DNA of 64,000 bases from an uncultured Sphingomonadaceae bacterium (GTDB taxonomy: Bacteria > Pseudomonadota > Alphaproteobacteria > Sphingomonadales > Sphingomonadaceae): assembly GCA_947488625.1 (NCBI GenBank), contig CANKZR010000001.1, positions 1,302,001 to 1,366,000 on the forward strand. The letters are read 5' to 3'. The position numbers were made by a program, and so were the translations under genes. This document shows positions 26,888-35,858 of this stretch, one piece after another (the stretch's first letter is position 1; each line of letters opens with the position of its first letter). The notes beneath the pieces are model-generated. The model was given only the letters and a program-made list of their open reading frames with translations. It ran no database searches and was not told the origin of the DNA.

Positions 26888-27651
26888 AGCTGCTGGTGCT
26901 TGGCTGCGGTACGTCAACAGGCGTTCCGCGTATCGGCAATGACTGGGGCGAATGTGATCCGACAGAGCCGAAGAACCGCCGCAGCCGCGTATCCATCATC
27001 GTAGAGAGCAACGAGGGGCGGCGGTTGCTGGTCGATACCTCTCCCGACCTTCGCAACCAGTTGCTCAGCAACGACATCGGCAGCGTGGATGGTGTCTTCT
27101 GGACCCATGACCATGCCGATCATTGTCACGGCATCGATGACCTGCGGCCCATGCGCTATGGGCGCGCCGGTCCGATCGCAGGCTTCGCTTCGAGCGAAAC
27201 CTGTCGCCGTCTGCGTAACCGGTTCGGTTATGTGTTCGCCGGGCAATACGGCTATCACACGCTCGTGGAACTGAGCACGCTCGACAATCTGCGGATGCAT
27301 GCAGGCTTCGGTGTCGAAACGGTGGAAATGCCGCACGGGCCGATCAATACGACGGCATACGTCTTCGAGGCCGATGGAAAAACAATAGGTTATGCCACTG
27401 ACTTCGCGGAAATTACCGATGATATGCTCGACCTGTTCGATGGTGTCGATATTCTGGTGACCGATTGTCTGCGCAGAAAAGAGCATCCGACACATGCGCA
27501 CCTCGGCATGGCCCTGGACCTGGCAAAACGTACCGGAGCGAGAACCACGGTTCTGTCGCATCTTGATAAAAGCATGGATTACGCGACTTTAAGTGCCGAA
27601 GTGCCGGATAATGTTCTTGTCGGTTTCGATGGATTGGAGCTTGTCGCATGA
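26884..27651 (+). CDS. MBL-fold metallohydrolase, PhnP/YcbX-like phosphodiesterase
   Basis: 255 residues from GTG at 26884, overlapping the tatD stop by 4 bases. The metallo-beta-lactamase motif THDHADHCHG (His75, Asp76, His77, Asp79, His80) and later aspartate and histidine ligands (YATDF; LSHLDKS) are present. The opening GCGTSTGVPRI is typical of the PhnP-like group (phosphoribosyl cyclic phosphodiesterase) that also includes tRNase Z relatives. No phosphonate genes are nearby, so the real substrate is unknown. The metG-tatD-MBL order is conserved in alphaproteobacteria. Confidence 0.88.
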   Translation: MKLLVLGCGTSTGVPRIGNDWGECDPTEPKNRRSRVSIIVESNEGRRLLVDTSPDLRNQLLSNDIGSVDGVFWTHDHADHCHGIDDLRPMRYGRAGPIAGFASSETCRRLRNRFGYVFAGQYGYHTLVELSTLDNLRMHAGFGVETVEMPHGPINTTAYVFEADGKTIGYATDFAEITDDMLDLFDGVDILVTDCLRRKEHPTHAHLGMALDLAKRTGARTTVLSHLDKSMDYATLSAEVPDNVLVGFDGLELVA

Positions 27652-27815
27652 GTGATGCATCGCTTGTATCGATTGTGGCGCTGGTCGGCTGGCTGATCCT
27701 TGCTCTTGGCGCTTATCGTTCGCATCAGGTCAACATGTCGAAGACGATACGACTTGCGTTGATCTGGGGCTGTATATTCACGGGATTGGCGCTGTTTTTC
27801 AGCCTGGTGACGTGA
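27648..27815 (+). CDS. Small two-helix membrane protein, hypothetical
   Basis: 55 codons from the ATG at 27648, overlapping the preceding stop (ATGA), to the TGA at 27813-27815. Two hydrophobic stretches (about 6-23 and 36-54) are separated by a short basic loop with RSHQVNMSK, so a helical hairpin in the inner membrane is expected. No family is recognised. The coupled start and the coding-like composition argue that it is real. Confidence 0.65.
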   Translation: MSDASLVSIVALVGWLILALGAYRSHQVNMSKTIRLALIWGCIFTGLALFFSLVT

Positions 27816-27860
27816 GATGCCACTTCGGCACGACCTAACCTGATCCATCCCCTATTTTAC

Positions 27861-27874
27861 ATAATATATATTAT
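27861..27874 (+). promoter_or_regulatory. AT-only palindrome, possible promoter region for mazG
   Basis: The stretch 27861-27874 is a perfect 14-base palindrome of A and T only (ATAATATATATTAT), conspicuous in GC-rich DNA. It sits 33-46 bases upstream of mazG. It offers several TATAAT-like -10 hexamers, but no convincing -35 element can be fixed. Confidence 0.35.
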
Positions 27875-27906
27875 CAATCTAACCACAGTCAGCGCGAGTG
27901 CAGTCC

Positions 27907-28665
27907 ATGTCCGACCAGATAGCCCGCCTTCTCTCGATCATGGCACGGCTACGCGATCCCGATGACGGATGCGAATGGGACGTCGCGCAAACGTTCGAAA
28001 CCATTGCGCCATATACGATCGAGGAGGCCTACGAGGTTGCCGACGCGATCGAACGTGGCGACATGGCGGACCTGCGCGGCGAGCTTGGCGATCTTCTGCT
28101 TCAGGTCGTCTTCCACGCGCGCATGGCAGAAGAAGCCGGTCACTTCGCCTTCAACGATGTCGCCCACGCGATCTCTGACAAGATGGAGGCGCGCCACCCA
28201 CACATTTTCGGAGACGAAGGCGGCGTGATGGACGGCAAGCGATGGGAAGACATAAAGGCTGCTGAACGCGCGCAAAGCGGATCGACCAGCACGATGGACG
28301 GCGTGGCGCGTGCGTTGCCAGCCTTGCTACGCGCCGAAAAACTGCAGAAACGCGCTGCCCGCGATGGCTTCGATTGGCCGGATCACCAGGGGCCGGCGAC
28401 GAAGGTGGCGGAGGAAGTGCAGGAATTGCGCGAAGCCGATGATGCTCACCGCGCGGAGGAAGCGGGCGACCTGCTCTTTGCGGCCGTCAACCTCGTGCGA
28501 TCGTACGGCATAGGTGCAGAGGATGCACTGAAAGCTGCAAATGCGAAGTTCGAGCGACGCTATCGCGCGATGGAAGACCTGGCAGGCGGCGGCTTCGCGC
28601 AGCGCGATCTTGATGCGCAGGAAGCGCTTTGGCAGCAGGTCAAGCGGCAGGAACGCAACGTCTAG
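27907..28665 (+). CDS. mazG: Nucleoside triphosphate pyrophosphohydrolase MazG
   Basis: 252 residues from the ATG at 27907 (GTG at 27898 is an alternative). Two MazG domains are seen. The first has ETIAPYTIEEAYEVADAIE and the metal motif ELGDLLLQVVFH; the second has KVAEEVQELREAD and EEAGDLLFAAVNLVR. The enzyme hydrolyses NTPs to NMPs, cleaning aberrant nucleotides and, in E. coli, lowering ppGpp. Its stop overlaps the convergent hflX stop by 4 bases, so no terminator fits between them. Confidence 0.94.
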   Translation: MSDQIARLLSIMARLRDPDDGCEWDVAQTFETIAPYTIEEAYEVADAIERGDMADLRGELGDLLLQVVFHARMAEEAGHFAFNDVAHAISDKMEARHPHIFGDEGGVMDGKRWEDIKAAERAQSGSTSTMDGVARALPALLRAEKLQKRAARDGFDWPDHQGPATKVAEEVQELREADDAHRAEEAGDLLFAAVNLVRSYGIGAEDALKAANAKFERRYRAMEDLAGGGFAQRDLDAQEALWQQVKRQERNV

Positions 28666-29984
28666 AGCGTTTCGAACCGCCCCCATTCCTTTTCTGTCAG
28701 CCGCACTTCGATGTGCCGCATCGGGCCGTGCTCGGACTCTCCCCCGTCATTATCCGAGAGCACTTCACCGTGGGCATGAAGCCAGGCAATGCGTGCCCCG
28801 TCAGACGCCGGAATCATCAGTGAATGGCGGCGGGCCCCTTCTGTCAGCACCGCGCCAAGCTTCTCGCGCAGACCTTCTATGCCTTCCCCGGTGATTGCCG
28901 AGATGGTTACGACATTCTCGTCCTGCGCGGCCACATCCGCCAGTTCATCACGCAATTCACCGTCCAGCAGATCCCACTTGTTCCAGACCTCTAGAATGGG
29001 TGTCGGCTCCCCTTCCCCCTCCACCTCGATCACGCCAAGATCGGCGAGCACCTGCAGAACCTGTTTTTTCTGCGCGGACGTATCGGGATTGGCAATGTCG
29101 CGGACATGAAGGACGATATCGGCGGCGGTCACTTCTTCCAGCGTGGCGCGAAATGCTGCGACAAGCTGGGTCGGCAGGTCGGAAATGAAGCCTACCGTGT
29201 CCGACAATATGGCTTTTTCAACGCCGGGTAACGTAAGGGCGCGCATTGTCGGGTCCAGGGTCGCGAACAACAGATCTTCTGCCATCACTTCCGCGCCGGT
29301 CATGCGATTGAAAAGGGTCGATTTGCCAGCGTTCGTGTAACCGACCAGGGCCACGACGGGCCATGGCGCTCTGCCCCTCCGCTTGCGGTGCAATTCACGC
29401 GTCTTGCGAACCTGCTCCAGTTCACGGCGCAGTTTTGCCATGCGATCACGGATCATCCGGCGGTCGGCCTCGATCTGCGTCTCACCCGGTCCGCCGAGGA
29501 AGCCGAAACCACCGCGCTGCCGCTCAAGGTGGGTCCAGCTGCGGACGAGGCGGCTGGCCTGGTAATCAAGATGCGCCAGTTCTACCTGCAAGCGACCTTC
29601 GGCCGTCGCCGCGCGTTCGCCGAATATCTCCAGAATCAGCCCCGTCCGGTCGATAACCTTGCGACCGATCTTGTCTTCGAGATTGCGCTGCTGGATTGGC
29701 GAAAGCGCGCCATCCACAATGACGAGCTCGGCTTCATGCAATTCGCAATCAGTGGCGATGCGCTGCACCTGGCCTTCACCGAATAAAGTATTCGGCTTTA
29801 CCTCGCGCACTGGCAGAATGAAGGCTTCGGCCACGACGATGCCGATGGCCAGGGCGAGCCCCTTCGCCTCTTCAAGACGTGCGTCAGGATCGTCATCGCG
29901 GCGCTGGCTGCGGATGTCCGGGCATACGACGAGAGCCCGCGCACCGCGGGTAACTTCGCCTTCGATATCGTCGTCTATGATCAG
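28662..29984 (-). CDS. hflX: Ribosome-associated GTPase HflX (probable non-ATG start)
   Basis: G1 is [10 protein letters not shown]3 is DTVGF and G4 is NKWD; a glycine-rich [11 protein letters not shown] region and a long N-terminal HflX domain precede them. HflX splits stalled or stressed ribosomes. The first ordinary start codon in frame is GTG at 29834 (390 residues), but about 50 conserved-looking residues ([18 protein letters not shown]...) are encoded upstream of it with no ATG/GTG/TTG. The open frame reaches a CTG at 29984-29982, which overlaps the hfq TGA and has AAGG 9 bases upstream. This would give 440 residues, the usual HflX size; this start is inferred. Convergent overlap with mazG at the 3' end. 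Confidence 0.85.
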   Translation of the reverse strand: MIIDDDIEGEVTRGARALVVCPDIRSQRRDDDPDARLEEAKGLALAIGIVVAEAFILPVREVKPNTLFGEGQVQRIATDCELHEAELVIVDGALSPIQQRNLEDKIGRKVIDRTGLILEIFGERAATAEGRLQVELAHLDYQASRLVRSWTHLERQRGGFGFLGGPGETQIEADRRMIRDRMAKLRRELEQVRKTRELHRKRRGRAPWPVVALVGYTNAGKSTLFNRMTGAEVMAEDLLFATLDPTMRALTLPGVEKAILSDTVGFISDLPTQLVAAFRATLEEVTAADIVLHVRDIANPDTSAQKKQVLQVLADLGVIEVEGEGEPTPILEVWNKWDLLDGELRDELADVAAQDENVVTISAITGEGIEGLREKLGAVLTEGARRHSLMIPASDGARIAWLHAHGEVLSDNDGGESEHGPMRHIEVRLTEKEWGRFETL

Positions 29985-30565
29985 TCTTTTTCGCCTTCAG
30001 TGGCATCATCATCCAGATCGTCGTCGGTCAGATCGACCGGGCGATCGGGCTGGATCGTAGATACAGCGTGCTTGTACGCCAGTTGAACATACCCGTCACG
30101 CTCCAGCAGCATGCAGAACAAATCGAAGCTGGCGATCCTGCCCTGCAGCATTACGCCGTTCACGAGGAACATGGTAACCGCAACGCCCACATCGCGTACA
30201 CGCGTGAGGAAAATGTCCTGCAACTGGCGCACCTTGCGTCCGCCGTTGGGGCCGGTGCCGAACTGCTTTGCATCGACGGGCTGACCGGGCATGATCGTGG
30301 AGATCGCGTGCTTGTAGACGAGCTGCGATTGCCCGTCCCGGCGCAGCAGTATCGAGAAATTATCGAACCAGGTGACGATGCCCTGCAATTTCACACCCTT
30401 CACCAGAAACATGGTGACCGGTGTTTTTTCGCGGCGCAGATGATTGAGGAAAACATCCTGCAGATTGGCGTTCTTTGCGCCATTTGCAGGCTTTTCGGCG
30501 CGCGGTTCAGTGGCTTCGACCTCTTCTGCAGATCGTGTACGCGCTGAAAGGGTGCCCTTGGCCAT
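29981..30565 (-). CDS. hfq: Tandem two-domain RNA chaperone Hfq
   Basis: 194 residues with two complete Sm-fold Hfq domains at about 34-96 and 114-176, offset by exactly 80 residues without gaps (LQDVFL/LQDIFL, TMFLV/TMFLV, YKHA/YKHA). Ahead is a 33-residue charged extension, and after domain 2 an acidic tail. Domain 1 keeps the rim patch RREK and GVKLQG. In domain 2 the rim residues become RDVG and the distal-face lysine (E. coli K31) is methionine. Both keep the proximal Gln8 and YKH residues. Three chains could form the usual six-subunit ring with alternating faces. It is a global sRNA-mRNA chaperone. hflX starts on its stop codon. Confidence 0.95.
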   Translation of the reverse strand: MAKGTLSARTRSAEEVEATEPRAEKPANGAKNANLQDVFLNHLRREKTPVTMFLVKGVKLQGIVTWFDNFSILLRRDGQSQLVYKHAISTIMPGQPVDAKQFGTGPNGGRKVRQLQDIFLTRVRDVGVAVTMFLVNGVMLQGRIASFDLFCMLLERDGYVQLAYKHAVSTIQPDRPVDLTDDDLDDDATEGEKD

Positions 30566-30653
30566 TGCTTGACTCCATCGTTTTTGGCGGGCGTAGGTCC
30601 CGCAATCTGGCGACCTCCTGGAAAAACCCTGTTACGGGCAGAAGACACACCGA

Positions 30654-30705
30654 CTGCACTTTTGTGCGGTGCAGCGATATATTAGCAAAAAGCCGAACGA
30701 CGCAA
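30654..30705 (-). promoter_or_regulatory. Candidate hfq promoter and leader inverted repeat
   Basis: Reading leftward, TTGCGT (30705-30700) and ATATAT (30682-30677) are separated by 17 bases, an acceptable -35/-10 pair for hfq. Immediately downstream the leader has CTGCAC (30654-30659) and GTGCAG (30669-30674) as an inverted repeat that could form a small hairpin. Both calls rest on sequence alone. Confidence 0.4.
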
Positions 30706-30723
30706 ATAGTTCCGCAATAGAAT

Positions 30724-32115
30724 TCAGTCCGCTTCGCCTTCTTCGTTGTTGCTTCGCTCGTTCATGCCAAGCAATTTCAGCTTACGATGCAAAGCGGAAC
30801 GCTCCATGCCGATAAAGCCTGCGGTCTTGGAGATATTGCCCGAAAACCGCCGGATCTGGATACGTAGATACTCGCGCTCGAAACTCTCGCGCGCTTCGCG
30901 CAGGGGAACCCCCATCAGGGTCGATATGCCCCCGCCCTCTTCGCTTGAGGCGCCCGTCAATTCCGATGGCAGCATATCCGGCGTGATAGCTTTGAAATCC
31001 TCTCGAGGCGCGAGAATCACGGTGCGCTCGATGACATTACGCAACTGCCGCACGTTGCCTGGCCAGTCGTAGGCCTGCATCGCAGCAAGGGCCTCGGAGG
31101 CGATGGTGGGGGGCTCTACCCCCTGCTCTCGCGCGTAGCGCGTGAAGAAATGGTCGGCGAGAGCGGGTATGTCTTCGCGGCGATCAGCCAGCGGCGGGAT
31201 ATCGATGGGCACCACATTAAGCCGGTAGAACAGGTCTTCGCGGAAGCGTTTCTCCTCGATCTCCGTCAACAGGTCGCGCGCGGTGGATGATACGACGCGA
31301 ACGTCCACCCCCACCTGCCGGTTACCGCCTACCCGCACGAAGCTTTGATCCGTCAGCACGCGCAGGATGCGCGCCTGCGTGCTTTCGGGCATGTCCGCCA
31401 CCTCGTCGAGGTAGAGCGTGCCGCCATCGGCAAGTTCCAGCAGCCCAGCGCGTACCAGTTTGCCGTCCGCCTCCTCGCCGAATAGCTCATGCTCGAACCG
31501 CTCCGGCGTGATGCGTGCCGAATTGACCGTGACGAAAGCCTTGTCGGCGCGCGGGCTCCAGGCGTGCAGCAGCCGTGCAGCCACTTCCTTGCCCGCACCA
31601 GCAGGACCGCTTACCAGAACGCGGCTTCCCGTGTTGGCAACGCGCTTCAATGTGGCGCGAACGGTGTTTATGGCGCTGGAATTGCCTGTGAATTCATCGT
31701 GCGAAGCCATGCCTTCGCGAAGCCGTTCGTTCTCGCGGCGCAGGCGTTCGGTTTCCGTGGCGCGGGCGACAAGGTGGAGCAGCTTTTCCGCCTCGAAAGG
31801 CTTTTCGATGAAATCCATCGCCCCGCGGCTCACTGCGGAAACTGCGGTATCGACGTTGCCATGTCCGGAAAAGATGATGACGGGTAAGTTCGGCTCCCGC
31901 GCCTTTACTGCATCCAGCACTTCCAGCCCGTCCATCGGACTACCATGAAGCCATACGTCTAGCAGAACGAGGCTGGGGCGGCGTTCGTCGATCATGGCCA
32001 GCGCACTGTCGCTGTCGCCAGCGGTGCGGCATTCATAGCCTTCATCGCTGAGGACGCCGGCTACGAGATCGCGAATATCGCGCTCGTCGTCGACCACGAG
32101 GATATCGAGTGCCAT
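30724..32115 (-). CDS. ntrX: Response regulator NtrX
   Basis: 463 residues: a receiver domain (phospho-acceptor Asp53, conserved VVDDERD and KPF), an AAA+ domain with GPAGAGKE (170-177) and GTLYLDEVADMP, and a C-terminal Fis-like helix-turn-helix. The sigma-54 contact motif GAFTGA, expected near residue 217, is replaced by EEADGKLVRAG, so activation of sigma-54 polymerase is unlikely. It pairs with NtrY 21 bases upstream. NtrYX systems respond to nitrogen and redox state and affect the envelope in alphaproteobacteria. Confidence 0.93.
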   Translation of the reverse strand: MALDILVVDDERDIRDLVAGVLSDEGYECRTAGDSDSALAMIDERRPSLVLLDVWLHGSPMDGLEVLDAVKAREPNLPVIIFSGHGNVDTAVSAVSRGAMDFIEKPFEAEKLLHLVARATETERLRRENERLREGMASHDEFTGNSSAINTVRATLKRVANTGSRVLVSGPAGAGKEVAARLLHAWSPRADKAFVTVNSARITPERFEHELFGEEADGKLVRAGLLELADGGTLYLDEVADMPESTQARILRVLTDQSFVRVGGNRQVGVDVRVVSSTARDLLTEIEEKRFREDLFYRLNVVPIDIPPLADRREDIPALADHFFTRYAREQGVEPPTIASEALAAMQAYDWPGNVRQLRNVIERTVILAPREDFKAITPDMLPSELTGASSEEGGGISTLMGVPLREARESFEREYLRIQIRRFSGNISKTAGFIGMERSALHRKLKLLGMNERSNNEEGEAD

Positions 32116-32135
32116 TCAGTACTCTCCTGTCAAAA

Positions 32136-34364
32136 TCATTCGGCGGCCTCGCTGCTTTCGTCCAGGTCGCCGGGATGGATCGCAAAACGCAGCGTAGCCT
32201 GCGTGCCGCCCTTGGGTAGCGAGGTAAATTCGAGGTCGCCTGCGTGCTCCTCGACGATCTTCTTCACGATGGCGAGGCCAAGGCCAGTGCCCTTCTCACG
32301 CGTGGTGACATAGGGCTCTATCACGTTCTCCCCGCCTTGCGGCAGACCAATGCCATTGTCTCTCACCGTAATCTCGATCTGGTCGCGCCGCCGAGCCATC
32401 GCGACTTCTATTCGCCCGCGCCAGTCCGCCGGGGCATCGGAGAGGTGGGCCTCGACAGCTTCTGCCGCGTTCTTCAGCACATTGGTCATCGCCTGCCCCA
32501 GCTGGTGGCGGTCGCACTCGATGGGCGGAATTTCTTTTTCGGCGCTGAAGGCGTAGGTGATTTCCGGATGCGCCACTTCCTGCAGGAACAGGGCTTGCCG
32601 GACGAGGTCGACGGCATCCTCTATACGGAAAACCGGCTTGGGCAGGCGCGCGAAGCTGGAGAATTCATCAACCATCTTGCGCAGGTCGCCCACCTGCCGG
32701 ATTATGGTGCCGGTCAGTTCGTCGAACAATTCCTTGTCCGTCTCGATCTGTTTGGAATAGCGGCGTTTCAGGCGTTCTGTCGCAAGCTGGATCGGGGTGA
32801 GCGGGTTCTTGATTTCATGTGCGATACGGCGCGCCACGTCAGACCACGCGGCCTGCCTCTGATCCAGCAGCTGCCGCGTGATATCCTCGAACGTGATCAC
32901 GTATCCTTCCGTCGCCGGAGAGAGTTGCACGGCCAGGGTCAGCAATTCGCCATTGCGGCTGATCTGGATGATTTCACTGCGCCCTTCATCCTTCACCAGT
33001 TGCGCCAGCTGCGGTGCGATATCCTCCAGTGGTTGATCGACCGGTATCGGGCCTTCGCTATCAAGCAGCAGGTGCTGGGCGGAATTGTTCATCAGCAGGA
33101 TGCGACCATCGCCATCCAGCGAGATGATTCCCGCGCGAATTGATTGCAGCACCGCCTCGATAAAGGCGCGGCGCTCGGCCAGTTGTCGGTTGGCTCCCAA
33201 AAGAGCATCGGTCTGACGCCCGATCTGCTCGCTCATACGGTTGAAAGCGCGATTGAGCAGGCCGATCTCGTCCTGCCCCGTGCGTCCGGACACGCGCATG
33301 GCATAATTGCCCGCCCCTATCTCCTGCGCGACTTCGGCCAGTTCGGCCAGCGGCTTTACCTGTCGATCCGCAAAGCGAAGCGCCGCCCATACCGCCAGAG
33401 CAACCAGCGCCAGCGAGACACCGAACAGGGCAATGTTGAACTGCAGTTGCAACACGCGCGCCTGCTCGGTCAGTTCCTCGTAACTTTGCGCGACGTTTTG
33501 CGCGCGGCGATATTGGGATAGCGCCTCTGCATCTGAATCCCGCGCCGCGTACAGATATATTCCCAACGCTTCGTCCAGCGGCACGACCGCTTCGGTCCGC
33601 TCCTCTGTAGCCCGTAGCACGACGGATTCGCCGCTGCGGAATTGCTCCAGCTCCTCCGGACTGATGCGCTGGCGCTGCGTATCATCATCCGGATCGACGA
33701 TTGCGATAACGCGAAACCCGCCATCCTGCGCCTCCTGCAGAATGGCACTTTCACTGAGCCCGCGATTAAGGACCTGCAGCGAATACTGCTGCTGGAAGTC
33801 CAGGCTCGTCATGCTCATGACCTGCAGGAAGAAGCGAAGGTCGCTCGCCATGGCCATGGTATTGTCGCCCACGGCGCGCTGGTTCTCGTCGTAATAGCCG
33901 CGCGCCAGTTCGTTGGCATTGTCCAGGATACCGCGGGAATCGTCGCTGAACCAGAATTGCACGCCGGACTGGAACAGGATCGATGCGAACACGGCCACGA
34001 ACAGCGTGGGGATCGCCGCCAGAAGCGAAAAGAAAAACACCAGGTTTACATGCAGCCGCCCCGTGGTGCCCCCTGCCCTGCGCTTGGCGATCCGCCGCCC
34101 CCACAGGACGACAAGGCCCAGCGCGGGCAACAACGTGCCGACGAGCAATGCGGCAGCCTGCCACGATGGAACGGGCTCTCCGAAGTTCGGGCGACCGGCA
34201 AGGGTGAACCACACCGTCACCAGCATTACGGCGAGGGCCGCGTAGCAAGCGATCTCCAGCCACAAGAACAGGTTGAGCCGACGCGAGGCGACTGCCGCGC
34301 GGCGCAGGAAGCGGGAGCGTTTTGCGGTCGCAGGGTCAGGTTCGGAGTGTGGCTCTTGGGTCAC
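32136..34364 (-). CDS. ntrY: Sensor histidine kinase NtrY
   Basis: 742 residues. Several N-terminal transmembrane helices (about 25-150) flank an extracytoplasmic sensing region up to a further helix near 300. A HAMP domain follows, then a PAS domain, HisKA with [18 protein letters not shown] (His516), and an ATPase domain with the N box, GIGLP and GTGLGLAI. It probably phosphorylates NtrX. The membrane topology fits an envelope signal such as redox state, but the ligand is unknown. ntrX follows after a 20-base gap. Confidence 0.93.
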   Translation of the reverse strand: MTQEPHSEPDPATAKRSRFLRRAAVASRRLNLFLWLEIACYAALAVMLVTVWFTLAGRPNFGEPVPSWQAAALLVGTLLPALGLVVLWGRRIAKRRAGGTTGRLHVNLVFFFSLLAAIPTLFVAVFASILFQSGVQFWFSDDSRGILDNANELARGYYDENQRAVGDNTMAMASDLRFFLQVMSMTSLDFQQQYSLQVLNRGLSESAILQEAQDGGFRVIAIVDPDDDTQRQRISPEELEQFRSGESVVLRATEERTEAVVPLDEALGIYLYAARDSDAEALSQYRRAQNVAQSYEELTEQARVLQLQFNIALFGVSLALVALAVWAALRFADRQVKPLAELAEVAQEIGAGNYAMRVSGRTGQDEIGLLNRAFNRMSEQIGRQTDALLGANRQLAERRAFIEAVLQSIRAGIISLDGDGRILLMNNSAQHLLLDSEGPIPVDQPLEDIAPQLAQLVKDEGRSEIIQISRNGELLTLAVQLSPATEGYVITFEDITRQLLDQRQAAWSDVARRIAHEIKNPLTPIQLATERLKRRYSKQIETDKELFDELTGTIIRQVGDLRKMVDEFSSFARLPKPVFRIEDAVDLVRQALFLQEVAHPEITYAFSAEKEIPPIECDRHQLGQAMTNVLKNAAEAVEAHLSDAPADWRGRIEVAMARRRDQIEITVRDNGIGLPQGGENVIEPYVTTREKGTGLGLAIVKKIVEEHAGDLEFTSLPKGGTQATLRFAIHPGDLDESSEAAE

Positions 34365-34421
34365 GTTGCAGGCTTACAACAATGCTGTTGCAGGTTTGCA
34401 AGTTAAAAGCGTTGTAATCCC
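34365..34421 (-). promoter_or_regulatory. Repeat-rich ntrC-ntrY intergenic segment
   Basis: GTTGCAGG occurs twice (34365-34372 and 34387-34394, 22 bases apart). TTACAAC (34374-34380) and GTTGTAA (34411-34417) form an inverted repeat around the second copy. These could be protein-binding sites or RNA structure for ntrYX expression; nothing else is seen in this 57-base gap. Confidence 0.3.
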
Positions 34422-35831
34422 CTATCCCCGCGAAAACTTCTCCGGTTCGATATCCAGTTCGGACAATCGCTTGCGCAGCGTATTGCGGTTGATCCCCAGC
34501 ATCTGGGCGGCTTTCAGCTGATTGCCATTCGTCCTGGCCAGGGCGTAGCCGAACACGGGTCGTTCCAGTTCGGCAAGCGCTTCTTGATAAAGCGCACCGT
34601 CCTCGAAACCTGCCTGCTCCAGCCAGCTGCCGATCAACGTGGTGATATCGAGATCGGCGCTGCCGACATCACCGCCGGGCGCCTGGTCGAGCACGGAATG
34701 GATGGTTTCCGCATCGATCACGTCCTTGCGCGCCAGCAGCGCGGCGCGATAAACAAGGTTCTGCAATTCGCGAACATTGCCGCGCCATGGCTGCCGAGCA
34801 AGCAGCCGGGCGGCCTCTTCATCAAGCGATTTCAGCGGCAGCCCTTCCTCGGCAGCCCGGGACAAGAAATGCAGCGCCAGCGGCGCCACGTCATCCGCCC
34901 GGTCGCGCAAGGGCGGCAGTTTTATCGGCACGACGTTGAGGCGGTAATAGAGATCTTCCCGAAAACTCCCCTGCGCGATCAGCGGCAGAAGATCGCGGTT
35001 GGTGGCGGCGATAATTCGCACATTCACGGCGATTTCTTCGCTGCCTCCGACGCGCCGGATGCGGCCTGATTGCAAGGCGCGCAGTAAGCGCGTTTGCGCT
35101 TCGGCGGGCATGTCGCCGATTTCATCAAGGAACAGCGTGCCGCCATGCGCCTGCTCGAACTTGCCGATATTGCGCGATATCGCGCCGGTGAAAGCACCTT
35201 TCTCGTGCCCGAAAAGCTCGCTCTCGATAAGTTCGCGGGGGATGGCCGCCGTGTTCACCGGAACGAACGGACCGGTTTTTCGTGCGCCGAGATTGTGGAT
35301 AGCTTCTGCCACCAGTTCCTTGCCCGTACCGCTCTCGCCCAGCACGAGAACAGTCAGATCGTTGTTCAGCACGCGTGTTATCAGGCGATAAACGTCCTGC
35401 ATCGCCCGGCTACGCCCGATCAATGGTAATCCGTCGCCCGGTTGCTCCGCGCTGGGATCTTCGGGCATGCGGCTTTCCACCGCCTGACGCGTGGCGCGCA
35501 CCAGTTCATCAAGGTCGAAGGGTTTGGGGAAATACTCGAATGCGCCGCGATCCGTGGCGCGCACTGCCGTATCCAGCGTGTTCTGAGCCGAAAGGATGAT
35601 AACCGGCATATCCGGATAGGTTTCGCGAACCGAACCGAGAGTCTCGATACCGTCGCCATCCAATAGCATCACGTCTGTCAACATCACGCCATACCTGGCC
35701 CGAGCCAGCGCGCTATCACGTCCCGCCACGGTTTCGGAGGTTTCGACTTCGAAACCCTCTTCCTCCAATGCAGCGCGGATGACCGTGGCGATGGCGTTAT
35801 CGTCTTCTACCAGCAAGGCGCGGTGTGCCAT
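34422..35831 (-). CDS. ntrC: Nitrogen regulation response regulator NtrC
   Basis: 469 residues: receiver (Asp53), sigma-54 AAA+ domain with GESGTGKE and an intact GAFTGA at 212-217, and a C-terminal Fis-type helix-turn-helix (INRNTLRKRLSEL). Phosphorylated NtrC activates sigma-54 promoters of nitrogen-assimilation genes. It follows ntrB by 27 bases and precedes ntrYX on the same strand. The contrast with the neighbouring NtrX, which lacks GAFTGA, is clear. Confidence 0.95.
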   Translation of the reverse strand: MAHRALLVEDDNAIATVIRAALEEEGFEVETSETVAGRDSALARARYGVMLTDVMLLDGDGIETLGSVRETYPDMPVIILSAQNTLDTAVRATDRGAFEYFPKPFDLDELVRATRQAVESRMPEDPSAEQPGDGLPLIGRSRAMQDVYRLITRVLNNDLTVLVLGESGTGKELVAEAIHNLGARKTGPFVPVNTAAIPRELIESELFGHEKGAFTGAISRNIGKFEQAHGGTLFLDEIGDMPAEAQTRLLRALQSGRIRRVGGSEEIAVNVRIIAATNRDLLPLIAQGSFREDLYYRLNVVPIKLPPLRDRADDVAPLALHFLSRAAEEGLPLKSLDEEAARLLARQPWRGNVRELQNLVYRAALLARKDVIDAETIHSVLDQAPGGDVGSADLDITTLIGSWLEQAGFEDGALYQEALAELERPVFGYALARTNGNQLKAAQMLGINRNTLRKRLSELDIEPEKFSRG

Positions 35832-35858
35832 GGGTGATCCCCTCCTTCTCGAACTCGC

